64,000 nucleotides of DNA from Apostichopus japonicus. Its lineage: Eukaryota; Echinodermata; Holothuroidea; Aspidochirotida; Stichopodidae. The stretch spans positions 22,595,265-22,659,264 of the forward strand of contig NC_092573.1 in the NCBI RefSeq assembly GCF_037975245.1, read 5' to 3'. The notes beneath the pieces are model-generated. The model did not search any database, was not told the DNA's origin, and worked only from the letters and a program-made list of their open reading frames with translations. This document shows positions 54,413 through 64,000 of the stretch, piece by piece (within the stretch, counting starts at the first letter, position 1; the number at the start of each line of letters is the position of its first letter). Position numbers and translations under genes: made by a program.

Positions 54413-57400
54413 GTAAGCGAAAACCTAACTTTTGTGTATTCTCTTGGAAGTCAAACTGTGTACTTTACTACAGGCAGATATGTGAGGTTTTGTCAAGGTT
54501 CATGATAACATCCGCCCCTCCCCCTCCCCTCCCCCTTCCCCTCCCCTTCCCCTTCCCCCTCCCCAACAACCCAACTGCTTTGTAACGTCTTACAGAAGAA
54601 AAAAAAGGTTTCGGGCGTGGAGGGGGTGGGTAAGTTTTGATAATTGTATTTTCACCTGGCCTTAGATGCAATTTGGTGCTCCAAATGAGATTTTTTTTCT
54701 CATTTGGAAATGAAAAAGGGGTTTTCTGACTTGCGAAGCGGGGGGGGGGGCGGAATGATACTTCCGCCCCTCCACATTTTTCACTGGGGGGCTGGCGCCC
54801 CCCAGACCCCCGGTTCCTACGCCCTTGGTAGAAATAGTTTTATAGTAAAAACAAACTTCATCGAGAGAGTATGCGGTCATTGCAGAGGTACATTGTGAGG
54901 AGAGGACTTTGGTTAGGACATCCAACCAGATAATTTGGAATACAGAGTTATTAAATTTGAATATTTGAAGTTTATTGTTTTCATTATTATTCTTTTCCTA
55001 AGCTAAAGTCGATCGGGACTCGATTGAGGTTCATGCTATCGTGGTCAGCTCTTACGAAACATCTTCGAAACCTGATTGGAAACTAATGTACAATATAACG
55101 TGGGCACCTCCTGATGAAGAACGTACGTCATATTAAGATTTTTAGTACTTATATTAACATTATCATTTAAGGTAACAATTTAGCTTATTAAAATGTTTTT
55201 CCCATTAAGATAATGTACAAATTACAGGAAGAACATACAAACATAGGTAACAACGTTTGAAGAGGGCTTTAATTCCCCATACTTGCAGGTTAAACTGACA
55301 AGTATAGCCTAAATGTGTACAAACCTTCAATATGTATTACCATTGAAAGAAAATAATGTTAAAGAGAAGTTAGCTTTTTAGGAAACTTGTTGCCCTGATT
55401 CCATAAAATGCCAGTAACTGTTGGTTTGTCCATGTATATTGTAACTATCTGTTTCTTGTATAATTACTACCTTATTGAACAGTGTTGCGCTGGGCGGTCA
55501 AACGTACAATATTATCTGTAAGACTATATGGTTATGCTAAATGAATTATTCCCACAAATTTCCACAACTTGGAAAGTAACCTAGCTTATTCTCCATATCC
55601 GAATCTGGTCTAAAGATTTTTATTATCATCATATCGGTAAAATAACCAGCTCATTGCATCTCTTGTGGTCCGTAAGAAAACAGTGCAGCAAGGATACTCA
55701 TGTATACCAATCTAACGCTAAAACTACAACAGTTTAACTGGAAAGATTGAAAATGATTATCATGGAATACCTGCAACCAGCAAGTTTAATCAACACATCT
55801 ATGAAATTCTTTCAATCTTGCTTCAGCCAAAGTGAATTAAAGCGTAAGATATCCTGTGTCGCGACATGAATATTGCTTTCTCCCTATATAAACAGCATGT
55901 CATTATAGGGAAGAGTGACTGTTATACATATACCGCATCAGTATATAGGCCAGTATTCGGAACGGTTGCAAGTTATTCAGTTTACAGAACTCTTTAATAA
56001 TCCAATGATGATATTTTGCGTCGTCTGGTAAACATCCATGTCAACAAACATCTGAATTCTATAAAGAACTCTCTGGTATTAAAGAGTCTATGCTAAAAAC
56101 ACAGATTCAATTTAAAATGCTTGCATGGTTTGATAGTGTGGCAGTAACATTGCTTGTTGAAGTTTGAGTATATATACGTATACGTATAACTATATAAGGT
56201 GACAATCTAGCAATTTTATGGCATATACTGATGACAACACTTACAAGCTGCTCTGATATGGAGTTCCATTCTATTCAATACTTATAATATTGGTCATAAT
56301 GTATTCATATTTGGTTATATATATACCAAGTCGTATTGCGCAATATTTACTCCGCAATTTGATGACCTCCACGCCATCTGTTTATAAATTTCTCGTTTTT
56401 AGATGAATATAGCTACAAAGTTAAGTTACAACAGAGGGAATCTGACAACCCCCTGACACGATGGGTGTTCTTTGACTGTCAGGATTATCCAGAGGATGCA
56501 CACGATGTGGTATGAAATCCATCCATCCATCCATCCATCCATCCATCCATCCATCCATCCATCCATCCATCCATCCATCCATCCATCCATCCATCCATCC
56601 ATCCATCCATCCATCCATCCATCCATCCATCCATCCATCCATCCATCCATCCATCCATCCATCCATCCATCCATCCATCCATCCATCCATCCATCCATCC
56701 ATCCATCCATCCATCCATCCATCCATCCATCCATCCATCCATCCATCCATCCATCCATCCATCCATCCATCCATCCATCCATCCATCCATCCATCCATCC
56801 ATCCATCCATCCATCCATCCATCCATCCATCCATCCATCCATCCATCCATCCATCCATCCATCCATCCATCCATCCATCCATCCATCCATCCATCCATCC
56901 ATCCATCCATCCATCCATCCATCCATCCATCCATCCATCCATCCATCCATCCATCCATCCATCCATCCATCCATCCATCCATCCATCCATCCATCCATCC
57001 ATCCATCCATCCATCCATCCATCCATCCATCCATCCATCCATCCATCCATCCATCCATCCATCCATCCATCCATCCATCCATCCATCCATCCATCCATCC
57101 ATCCATCCATCCATCCATCCATCCATCCATCCATCCATCCATCCATCCATCCATCCACCCACCCACCCACCCACCCACCCATCCATCCATCCATCCATCC
57201 ACCCACCCACCCATCCATCCATCCATCCACCCACCCACCCACCAACCCCATCCATCCATCCATCCATTTCAATTCCTCTCTCCATTTACTTTGAAACAAC
57301 AACATACATTGATTTATGTAAATTTGATAAAACTACCCATTACGGAAGGTGATATATTTATCCTTATCCCATAAATTTTGATTATACTTTGCTTTAACTA

Positions 57401-60400
57401 AATTTAGTTAGCTTTTCACTTTTGTAAACCCATGTTGTCAGACACATTTATTTGTACATCTTTCATAGTTACAGATAACGTCCATGACTATAGATAACAA
57501 AAGCACGGTATAACAGGCAAACTGTTACCTTCATATTTAATTCAAGTGCACATGATGCATGTATAATCTACTTCCGTGACAATTGTCAAAATAAAAACTT
57601 TGATAATATCACGGAGAAACCTGTGGTAGGTATGACGGGCAGCGAAAATCAACATGCTGTTTGAAAACTAATCATGCGCTGAACATTTTGGTGAAAAGTC
57701 ATATTGCGTTGAGTTAATTGACTGAGGGGAAGAGTGGTCATACGCGGGGAGGGATAGTAATTTTGGGTGATATAATTATATTCTAAAGAAATACAATCAG
57801 CTGTAATAATACAATTTAACAATATTTATCTGAATAGTTTTATTTCATTTCAGATGGAACCTTTCTTCGTAACTGAGGCCTTATTTACCCATGAGAGTTT
57901 GTTTCAGGTAAAAATATATATTTATTTGATTCGTATACCTTTATGGGATACAATAGCCAATACTGTTTGCTAATTCCTATAGCTGTTTATACGGCCTTCC
58001 TACAGAGAACTAGGGTATACGACGCCCTCCCTATTATGTTTACCTCTGAACGGCAACTCAGCGAAGGGGTGGGGTGAAGGGGGGGGGGGTTCGCTCTCTA
58101 CGTAGTGTATTTTATGTTAGGGGTAGGACTGCTTAATGTCGAAAAAAAGAATTGCCTTCCCAGGTCGATTCTCATGGGGCTATATATTTAAACTTATACT
58201 CTTTACTTAATACATAGTTTAATTATTTACGTTGTTTTGTCGATATTAATTTGAACAGACAAATTTTATATAATTAAACGAACATTACAACTAACTATAT
58301 CGAATTTGAAAGCTAAATCCACAACAAGACTAAAAGGAAAGTAAAGCTTTTGAAGATCGTGTTAACTTGATGAGTTTAGTAAAGGATTGATCTGGCTAAA
58401 ATAATTCTTCTCAAGATTAGGAACAAAGTATTAAATGCGGATTTATGATAATAATAATAATAATAATGATAATAATAATAATAAAAATCAGCAGCAGTTA
58501 TTTTACGACGCTTAAGCGACCCCAAATGTGGGAGAACCCCGCAAGGGCTTATGGATTACAATTTACACGTCGGTGGCTTCCAATTCAACATTTTAACTCA
58601 AATTTGGAATCTTATCAATTTAGAAAGTAATTTCAAATGGGAAAACTGTAGATTACGCTTGGATGAAACCCCCATTTTACTATGACCCAGCCGGGTATCG
58701 AACCCGGAACCCTGCCGATCGATAAACCTCATTGCTTCTTATGCCACCGCCTTTATCTATACTCGACCACAGCCCCAGTTGCTAATTTCATCTAGCAATG
58801 TGTGATAGTTTCTGTAAATGTATCCTTGTCGCTGAGGCAACGGCAGTCAGTTTTCTATATAAGGACAAATTATTTACTAACAGCAATGGTATACATTTTC
58901 TGTTTCAGGTTGTTCCGATTTACGAAGATAGTCTAACAACCAACTTTGCGTCTTATATTACATTCGAGACACCAGGTGAGCTCATGATGGGCTGATTGCG
59001 TGGGGGTGGGGGGTGCATAGGGTTATTGGGAAAAATGTCATTAAGTTTGTAAGGCCTTAAAAAACTTAATTCTTCTTTTTCCTTGAACTATTGTAGCCTA
59101 TAATCTTTATTGATAGATCTTTATTGAAGGACAGCAAATACATATATCAATTGGACTATGTATGATAGCCTTTATCATTATTGATATATTTTAATTGATA
59201 TATCTATTAAATACATATATCAATAATTTAAGGACAGTTTTCCTCTTAATTCTTCTTACACAGATTGCTATAGGAGCACCGGTGATACAAAGTTTTGCGC
59301 TAACCAGAGTGAGTAATAAAAAAGGAGTTGTTCTAATTATGAAAAATGGCACCTTTATAGGCTAACCCCAAACTGGCCGAAGAGACTAGTGCACCCATAT
59401 CCCAACCCCCGTTCAACCATATCCCAACCCCCGTGCACCCATATCCCAACCTCGTACACCCATATCCCAACCCCCGTGCACCCATATCACAACCCCCGTG
59501 CACCCATATCCCAACCCCCGTGCACCCATATCCCAACCCCCGTGCACCCATATCCCAACCCCCGTGAACCCATATCCCAACCCCCATTTATATTATTTGC
59601 CGGTCCTATTAACATTAGAAATTTCAATATGTATCTAAAAGCAATCATACTAACTTGCAAACTACTGTAAACTGGTACCGAACCAACTGGAAAATTCTCT
59701 TTGATACGTCACAGGTGTGTGGCTCTCAGGTGCCCCTGTTGACCTTCATCTTGTTGACGTCATCAAATACGTCACTAATGATACAATAGTGCCATCATTT
59801 GAATGGTCAGATCCAGTCCAAGTAAACCCTGCTTCGAATATCGTGATGTTCATGGTAACAGTGGAATCGGAATCCGGAGAACTTTTGATGTCACGTGTGG
59901 TGCGCCGTGTGCAAAAGGTAAGTATAACGATAATGCATACTGTGCACGTAACAAGTTGGGTATATCAGGCCTAACATGTATAGCAGAAATTCTTTGGTGT
60001 GTGCAGTATATATGTCTGTGGCATATTACTGACAGGTGTACTTGTAAATTGAAATAATAACTTATCCAGAGAGGCCAATTTAAGGATGTGTCCTGGGAGA
60101 GAGAAACGGTTCAGTTACCGTCGTGAACACATCTTGAAGAAAGAAATGTTAAATGCTGACTAAATGGTTTGGCTTGCCTTGCTATGTCTAGATTTCTTTT
60201 CATCCCGGTTGACAACGAACCACTTGCTTCCTTCGTATTCCTAGTGTTTTATAGTCCGCATAATTTTGCAGTATTTTGCTAATTCACTTTGCATGGACTG
60301 CTTTGCGATGCCTTATAGTTCTCGTTTCTCTTCTTGATTTTGGGTTTCTCTTAGTTTGTCAAACCTTAATTAATTAAGCGTTGCAAGTATATCGGAAAGT

Positions 60401-63368
60401 TTATAGACTCTGCTGAGTCTACGCAGCGACTCGGATGAGTCTCCCTACATAAAAATACGAAAATGCTACGGCTGTTATATTTTCCTCCCCTTTCTACATA
60501 CGCCGTAGATGCCGGGGCGCGATCACAGGAGGTACGAATCACACACAGGCGCAATCACAGAAACGAATCGCTCATAGCGTGATGAATAGTAAGGATCGAC
60601 CCAGCGCATTTGGCAAAAACAAAAACTGGCCGATACGCCTTAAGAAAGGCTAGATAGTTTATACTCATTAACGATGATTTTTTCAATGTTTAGTTTGCAA
60701 GAACTAATTTTCTATGTCCCGCTTTATGACGACAGTAGAAATTGCCGAAGAAATCATAGCAAAGTCTTACAATTACTTATTTATGTCTTTCTTATACGTG
60801 AAACGTTATCGTAATTCTTCACCCAATATTAAAGGTGGAGACCTACAACTGGATGGCGCTATATAACATTACTGATCACGGGATAATTCAGGAAGGCCTC
60901 TGCTACAAACTCAAGGTATACATAGCATAACTTTAACATACCAAACTTAATTTCAAATTCAACTTTCACGTTGTGTATATATGACGTAATCATTATTTAT
61001 TAATTAACTATGGATTTGCAATGAATACCAATAAAAATACTAACCTGCCCACAAACGACAAAACGATAGTGGCATAGTCTACCTAAAGTTTACGGATGAT
61101 CTGTAAATAACCGCAAGTAAAGGTGTGACATGTTGTATAGGCATATAGTAAATGAATAAGGAAATTATATTATTCATGGAAACTTAATATGTTCCTTAAG
61201 TCTAACAAAAATGGTGATATTAGATATAAACTTCAAAAGATTGCAAAGAGAACGAGAAATAATAATATTGTATAGCTTATGTAATTATAGGAGGTCTGTG
61301 TTGGATGATATGAGTTTTTTAAAGCAGTCAAATGATTGTAACTAGATATGTTCATCTTCTTGTCAAATATGACAGAGTGGTATAGCCGTATTAATATGAC
61401 ATAACTTCGTTTAAAGCAAAATATACATTTACCGTCGTATTGGTTAATACGTGCATTGAATATATACACACAAACCAATTACAAGATAACTATAATAGTA
61501 TATATAGATATATACTATCCGGAGTATATTTGGGGCTCTCATTGTTTCGATTACTTCAAAGGTCATGCCCTTTCTGTCCACTCATGGTCAAGGATCCGAG
61601 CTTTTGATGGGCTACACTTCCGAAATATTATTTTGGACGGACGTGACTAAAGTCGTTTATAATGGTATGTAATGTATAATCGTATGTCTTCAGTCTGACA
61701 AAACCATGGGGAAGAAGGTGTTATTATTGTTAAAGGGCCACAACTGCATGATGTTACGTAAGAGAATCATATAGGATTAGTATGCTGTTGGTAGAATAGT
61801 TCGGAGTTAAAAGTTGATTTTGAAGAGGACCAGCATACGGCACTACACCTTCTTAGTTAAAGGGAGTGAAGACTCGCGCACAAAGAAACGTCTGATGCCG
61901 GTAACCTGACCAAGTTTCGAATGACGAGTAACAGATGTGTTAGACACCACCATCGATCCCAGAAAATACACACACAGCTTGCTACCGTCGGTAATTATAC
62001 ACTAGTACACAGTCAATACATGCACCTACGGTCAATACCCACAACACAGTGTACATAGCAGCGATGGACATCTCAGGTCCAGATAATAGAAACAAGGTAT
62101 CACGTTTCATTACTGTCTGCATTTTGTAGCGACAAGAAGAAACTTCACTTGCAAGCAACGGAAAGTTGACTTTTTTCAGAGGGCGGCACATGGTTTGGGG
62201 CGAGTCTTCAATGCCTTTAAGGTCAATAAATACGCTGATGCACTGAAGTGCAATAATTATCACTACCTATGCAAATGTCATGTATGTCAGAACTGAACTC
62301 TATGTTCGCCACCGCCAATTATTTAGATTGTTTGTTTTAAAGGTCAAAACTTTTACTTCAGTCTGAGTTTATTGCTCTACCGTCTATAAACCATGACGTG
62401 ATGACCAGGGCGGCTAACGCGTCGGTCTCGTAAATATCGACGGTTCGAACGTTATGTGAGTGTACGATGTATAGACCTCAGCGGCACTTTGCGCGGTGTG
62501 AGTCGTGTATATACATGCAATGTCATATTGGTAACTTCTTAAGGTGTTCGTGCAGCTAAAAGGTCTTTACAAGCGCTATGAAATAATTTATAAGTTCACA
62601 ATATGCTTAATCAATTTCATTATATGTTACAAAATGCGAAAACTTGAACTGTCATTATTTCGGAAATCGTCAATGCGAATTGAACATTAAAATTCTAACC
62701 GCGTTCAATTCTTTGATGAACTGGCTCGCTTATAAAGTTCAGAATTTGAGTTTCACCTCTGAACTATCCAATTCATATATGCATGGCGCGGTGGCCAAGT
62801 GGCTAAGGCGTCGGTCTCGTAAACCGAAGATCGAGGGTTCGACCCCCTCTCGTGCCTGAAGTTTTTCTTTTTATGTTTGTTAAGAGCAGGCCGCCACTAT
62901 ATATGTAAATGTTGTACATGCATTGAGCAGTTTTGTATACTTGAAACTGCTTTGTTCAAAGAAATTATCGAGAAACTGCATATACAGAAAACGCGGTCAC
63001 TTGTCGGCTGAATGGATATGGAGAGGATATGTTTGTATTGTCGGCTAAAAAAAAATGATATTGCTTTACTCATATATAGATGCAGTATACCAAATTTGCC
63101 ATGCAATATGCCAGTAAAGCAAAAACACGTAACTCTTCGACTATTTAACTTACGTTCAAACTGCATTTCATGACGTCACATTTTTATTATTATCTCTATA
63201 ATCTTGCAAATATAATTGAGCCGATGCTTTCACGAGAATGTTCGGTGTCATCAGATGATCTAATCAATTGTTTACTATTGTTTCCATCTTGTAACAGTGC
63301 CATCGTCATCGTCTTCAAGTAACAGCGAAAACCAATCCGATGACACTAGTGGCGGGAATTCTTGCTAA
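54298..63368 (+). CDS. secreted IL-17 receptor ectodomain-like protein, 10 exons, 339 aa
   Basis: Joined exons: 54298-54412, 55003-55122, 56403-56509, 57854-57907, 58909-58975, 59264-59308, 59715-59917, 60835-60915, 61508-61664, 63298-63368. All borders are GT..AG and every phase agrees. The product starts with a signal peptide (about residues 1-19), then a fibronectin-III-like module (about 40-153, with YNITWAPP at 68-75 and W99, C104), a PDC junction (154-156), C166 and W172, and a second module (about 170-290, with FEW at 198-200 and GLCYKLK at 258-264). The PDC-C-W linkage and the GxC strand near the end resemble the D1-D2 ectodomain of IL-17 receptors. Sequons are at N69, N168, N191 and N248. 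A Ser-rich tail ends at TAA 63366. No transmembrane helix or SEFIR domain is present: either a soluble binding protein or a truncated or alternatively ended receptor. Family assignment is from memory of motifs, unconfirmed. Confidence 0.72.
54511..54566. repeat. CCCCTT-type polypyrimidine tract in intron 1
   Basis: Repeats of CCCCTTCCCCTCCC over about 55 bp in the intron between exons 1 and 2. Confidence 0.9.
54600..54833. mobile_element. decayed DNA-transposon end in intron 1
   Basis: Ends GGTTCCTACGCCCTTGG, close to the termini of the elements at 4818 and 9535, preceded by G/C runs and a small hairpin CCAAATGAGA/TCTCATTTGG. A matching left terminus is not evident, so only the right side is firm. 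Confidence 0.45.
55003..55122 (+). CDS. IL-17R-like exon 2
   Basis: Acceptor TTCTTTTCCTAAG, donor GAAC|GTACGT; phase 1 to phase 1. Encodes the first strands of module 1, including [16 protein letters not shown], with W72 and the sequon at N69. Confidence 0.75.
55131..56402 (+). other. intron 2
   Basis: About 1.3 kb of AT-rich intron with no repeat or nested gene noticed. Confidence 0.6.
56403..56509 (+). CDS. IL-17R-like exon 3
   Basis: Acceptor TTTCTCGTTTTTAG, donor GATGTG|GTATGA, phase 1 to phase 0. Encodes [15 protein letters not shown] and [17 protein letters not shown], giving module 1 its tryptophan (99) and first cysteine (104). Confidence 0.78.
56517..57268. repeat. (ATCC)n microsatellite in intron 3
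   Basis: About 160 perfect ATCC units (56517-57156), then mixed ACCC/ATCC units to about 57268. It starts only seven bases inside the intron. Because four-base units have no stop in several frames, HPSI frames (plus) and MDGW frames (minus) of 260-300 codons appear; these are artefacts. Confidence 0.98.
57269..57853 (+). other. remainder of intron 3
   Basis: AT-rich, ending in the acceptor TTTTATTTCATTTCAG. Nothing else seen. Confidence 0.6.
57854..57907 (+). CDS. IL-17R-like exon 4
   Basis: Acceptor ATTTCATTTCAG, donor TTTCAG|GTAAAA, 54 bp, phase 0 at both ends. Encodes [18 protein letters not shown]. Confidence 0.72.
58447..58775 (-). mobile_element. tRNA-derived SINE, antisense in intron 4
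   Basis: On the minus strand the head carries a box-A-like TGGTCGAGTATAG and box B GGTTCGATACC, followed by a body with CCCTTGCGGGGTTCTCCCAC and GGGGTCGCTTAAGCG, and ends in a (TTA)n-type tail (58447-58485 on the plus strand). This head-body-microsatellite order is that of a tRNA SINE. Borders are approximate; no target duplication was identified. Confidence 0.75.
58909..58975 (+). CDS. IL-17R-like exon 5
   Basis: Acceptor TTTTCTGTTTCAG, donor CCAG|GTGAGC, phase 0 to 1. Encodes [19 protein letters not shown] and ETP, the end of module 1 leading into the PDC junction. Confidence 0.75.
59264..59308 (+). CDS. IL-17R-like exon 6: cysteine linker
   Basis: Acceptor TTCTTCTTACACAG, donor CAGA|GTGAGT, 45 bp, phase 1 to 1. 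Encodes [15 protein letters not shown], supplying C156 and C166, the pair expected at the D1-D2 boundary of an IL-17 receptor ectodomain. Confidence 0.72.
59391..59585. repeat. 22-bp minisatellite in intron 6
   Basis: About nine copies of a unit reading CCCATATCCCAACCCCCGTG followed by CA, with few changes. The proline-rich frames through it are not genes. Confidence 0.95.
59715..59917 (+). CDS. IL-17R-like exon 7: main part of module 2
   Basis: Acceptor ACGTCACAG, donor AAAAG|GTAAGT, 203 bp, phase 1 to 0. Encodes [18 protein letters not shown], then [16 protein letters not shown] and [15 protein letters not shown], with alternating hydrophobic strands as in a fibronectin-III fold. It is the longest exon and the strongest by splice signals. 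Confidence 0.8.
60835..60915 (+). CDS. IL-17R-like exon 8
   Basis: Acceptor CACCCAATATTAAAG, donor CTCAAG|GTATAC, 81 bp, phase 0 at both ends. Encodes [16 protein letters not shown] and [11 protein letters not shown], containing the sequon at N248 and C260. Confidence 0.72.
61508..61664 (+). CDS. IL-17R-like exon 9
   Basis: Read in phase 0 from the acceptor TATATATAG (weak pyrimidine tract), 52 codons stay open to a good donor AATG|GTATGT, phase 1. Encodes [18 protein letters not shown] and [18 protein letters not shown] different frame (61456-61650) is also open for 64 codons but fits no splice phase. The acceptor is the least certain of the set. Confidence 0.6.
62392..62456 (+). pseudogene. 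decayed tRNA-Thr(CGU) copy
   Basis: Shares GTCGGTCTCGTAAA with the intact tRNA-Thr 400 bp downstream, including the anticodon loop CTCGTAA, and keeps acceptor-like complementarity CATGACG/CGTTATG and a GGTTCGAA box B. The 3' strands of the anticodon stem and of the T stem are lost. Confidence 0.6.
62785..62857 (+). tRNA. tRNA-Thr (anticodon CGU)
   Basis: 73 bases fold as a full cloverleaf: acceptor GGCGCGG/TCGTGCC with two G-U, D stem GCC/GGC, anticodon stem TCGGT/ACCGA with loop CTCGTAA (anticodon CGT at positions 34-36, reading ACG), T stem GAGGG/CCCTC with loop TTCGACC, discriminator T. Box B is GGTTCGACC and a TTTTT terminator follows at 62862. It lies on the same strand inside intron 9 of the IL-17R-like gene. 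No encoded intron. Confidence 0.92.
63298..63368 (+). CDS. IL-17R-like exon 10: Ser-rich tail and stop
   Basis: Acceptor TTCCATCTTGTAACAG; phase 1 entry gives [20 protein letters not shown] then NSC and TAA at 63366-63368. There is no canonical poly(A) signal in the remaining 630 bases, so the true 3' end is uncertain and an alternative downstream exon beyond the window cannot be excluded. Confidence 0.55.
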
Positions 63369-64000
63369 TCAAAATTGTTACGTCGCGGAAGAGTGTATAA
63401 GAGTCGTTAAGCAAACGGGCCTTTACGTGTGTTACCGAAGATAACATGGACTTTGAATGTTAACAATTTCCCACTATATGAATCTGCGATCAAGATTGTA
63501 TATGCCTTAAAATATTATTGCAATAGGGCCAAATGCTTGTCAGTTTAAACATTTTTTTTTTACCGTAAGTCGAATATTATAGCTTCAAACGGAATGTTGA
63601 ATGGCATATATTTGACCTGCCTCACCGAAATAGTGTTATTCGAGCTGTTCTGTATACAAATTTATTCTACTGTATAGCCTGAAATCTATGATTTGGTAAG
63701 ATACACATTTGTATGTAATCATATCGCAATTTTTAAGAAATGTCATATGACTATGTGGTAAAGTCATGTTTTACTATACCTGCATGGATTCCGGGAATTG
63801 TACTAGATATGTCAATACATGCACAAGCAGAGCAATTTAAATGAGTCAGCCGAAAACTAACGAATGTACTCCCAATTTGTATGAAACGTGATATATACCG
63901 TTACGATCATTTGTACATTATCTTAGCTTCTGTTATTGTTATTTCTATAGTCTCTTAGCAATTAACCTATTTCATCAGGTCACCGTGGTAGTCTTATACA
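63369..64000. other. 3' flank, nothing recognised
   Basis: AT-rich, no AATAAA, no repeat or exon that I can support. Confidence 0.45.

Noticed and set aside
56421-57374. Frames of 260-300 codons reading HPSI or MDGW repeats
   Set aside because: They are translations of the (ATCC)n tract in intron 3; the tetranucleotide has no stop in these frames, so length is not evidence of coding.
61456-61650. 64-codon frame overlapping exon 9 of the IL-17R-like gene
   Set aside because: It ends in a stop and does not fit the incoming phase 0, while the alternative frame remains open to a good donor.
63960-64000. Possible acceptor CATTTCATCAG-like at the window end followed by GTCACCGTGGTAGTC (VTVVV), a hint of a transmembrane exon
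   Set aside because: Exon 9 and the weak donors in exon 10 end in phase 1, which reads this sequence as HRGSL instead; phase 0 would be needed.

Overview
The window is animal (metazoan) genomic DNA: AT-rich, intron-containing, with many long (AT)n microsatellites, minisatellites, non-autonomous DNA transposons and tRNA-derived SINEs, and few genes. The density of small terminal-inverted-repeat elements with poly-G/poly-C tracts, plus one receptor gene of each of two animal families, suggests a marine invertebrate. An echinoderm such as a sea cucumber is my guess, not something the sequence proves. Most open frames are simple-repeat translations (IYIY from (AT)n, HPSI/MDGW from (ATCC)n) and are not genes.

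Two protein genes can be supported. (1) At 18841-20013 an intronless frame encodes a complete seven-helix class A GPCR of 390 residues, of the vasopressin/oxytocin-GnRH/corazonin-like neuropeptide receptor type. (2) Between 54298 and 63368, ten exons with GT..AG borders and matching phases join into a 339-residue secreted protein: signal peptide, two fibronectin-III-like modules whose cysteine/tryptophan pattern resembles the D1-D2 ectodomain of interleukin-17 receptors, and a Ser-rich tail ending in a stop. No transmembrane segment or SEFIR domain is visible. A tRNA-Thr(CGU) gene and a decayed tRNA copy lie in its last intron; a 640-bp perfect (ATCC)n tract starts 7 bases into intron 3, and a SINE lies antisense in intron 4.

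Layout: 1-18.7 kb is gene-poor with an 81-bp minisatellite, several hAT-type elements with 8-bp target duplications, a hairpin element and an inverted telomere-like motif; 18.7-20 kb is the GPCR; 20-24.7 kb holds a ~144-bp tandem array carrying AGGTCA direct repeats; 24.7-26.4 kb holds a SINE fold-back and an inverted repeat with perfect 80-bp arms containing a hammerhead-like motif; 26-46 kb is gene-poor with four tandem arrays; 46.3-49.5 kb is a 1.4-kb tandem duplication bordered by (AT)n; 50.8-51.2 kb is a second copy of the SINE; 54.3-63.4 kb is the IL-17R-like gene. No operon-like or pathway link between the two genes is visible. All calls come from reading the sequence; family assignments are by motif resemblance, without a database search.
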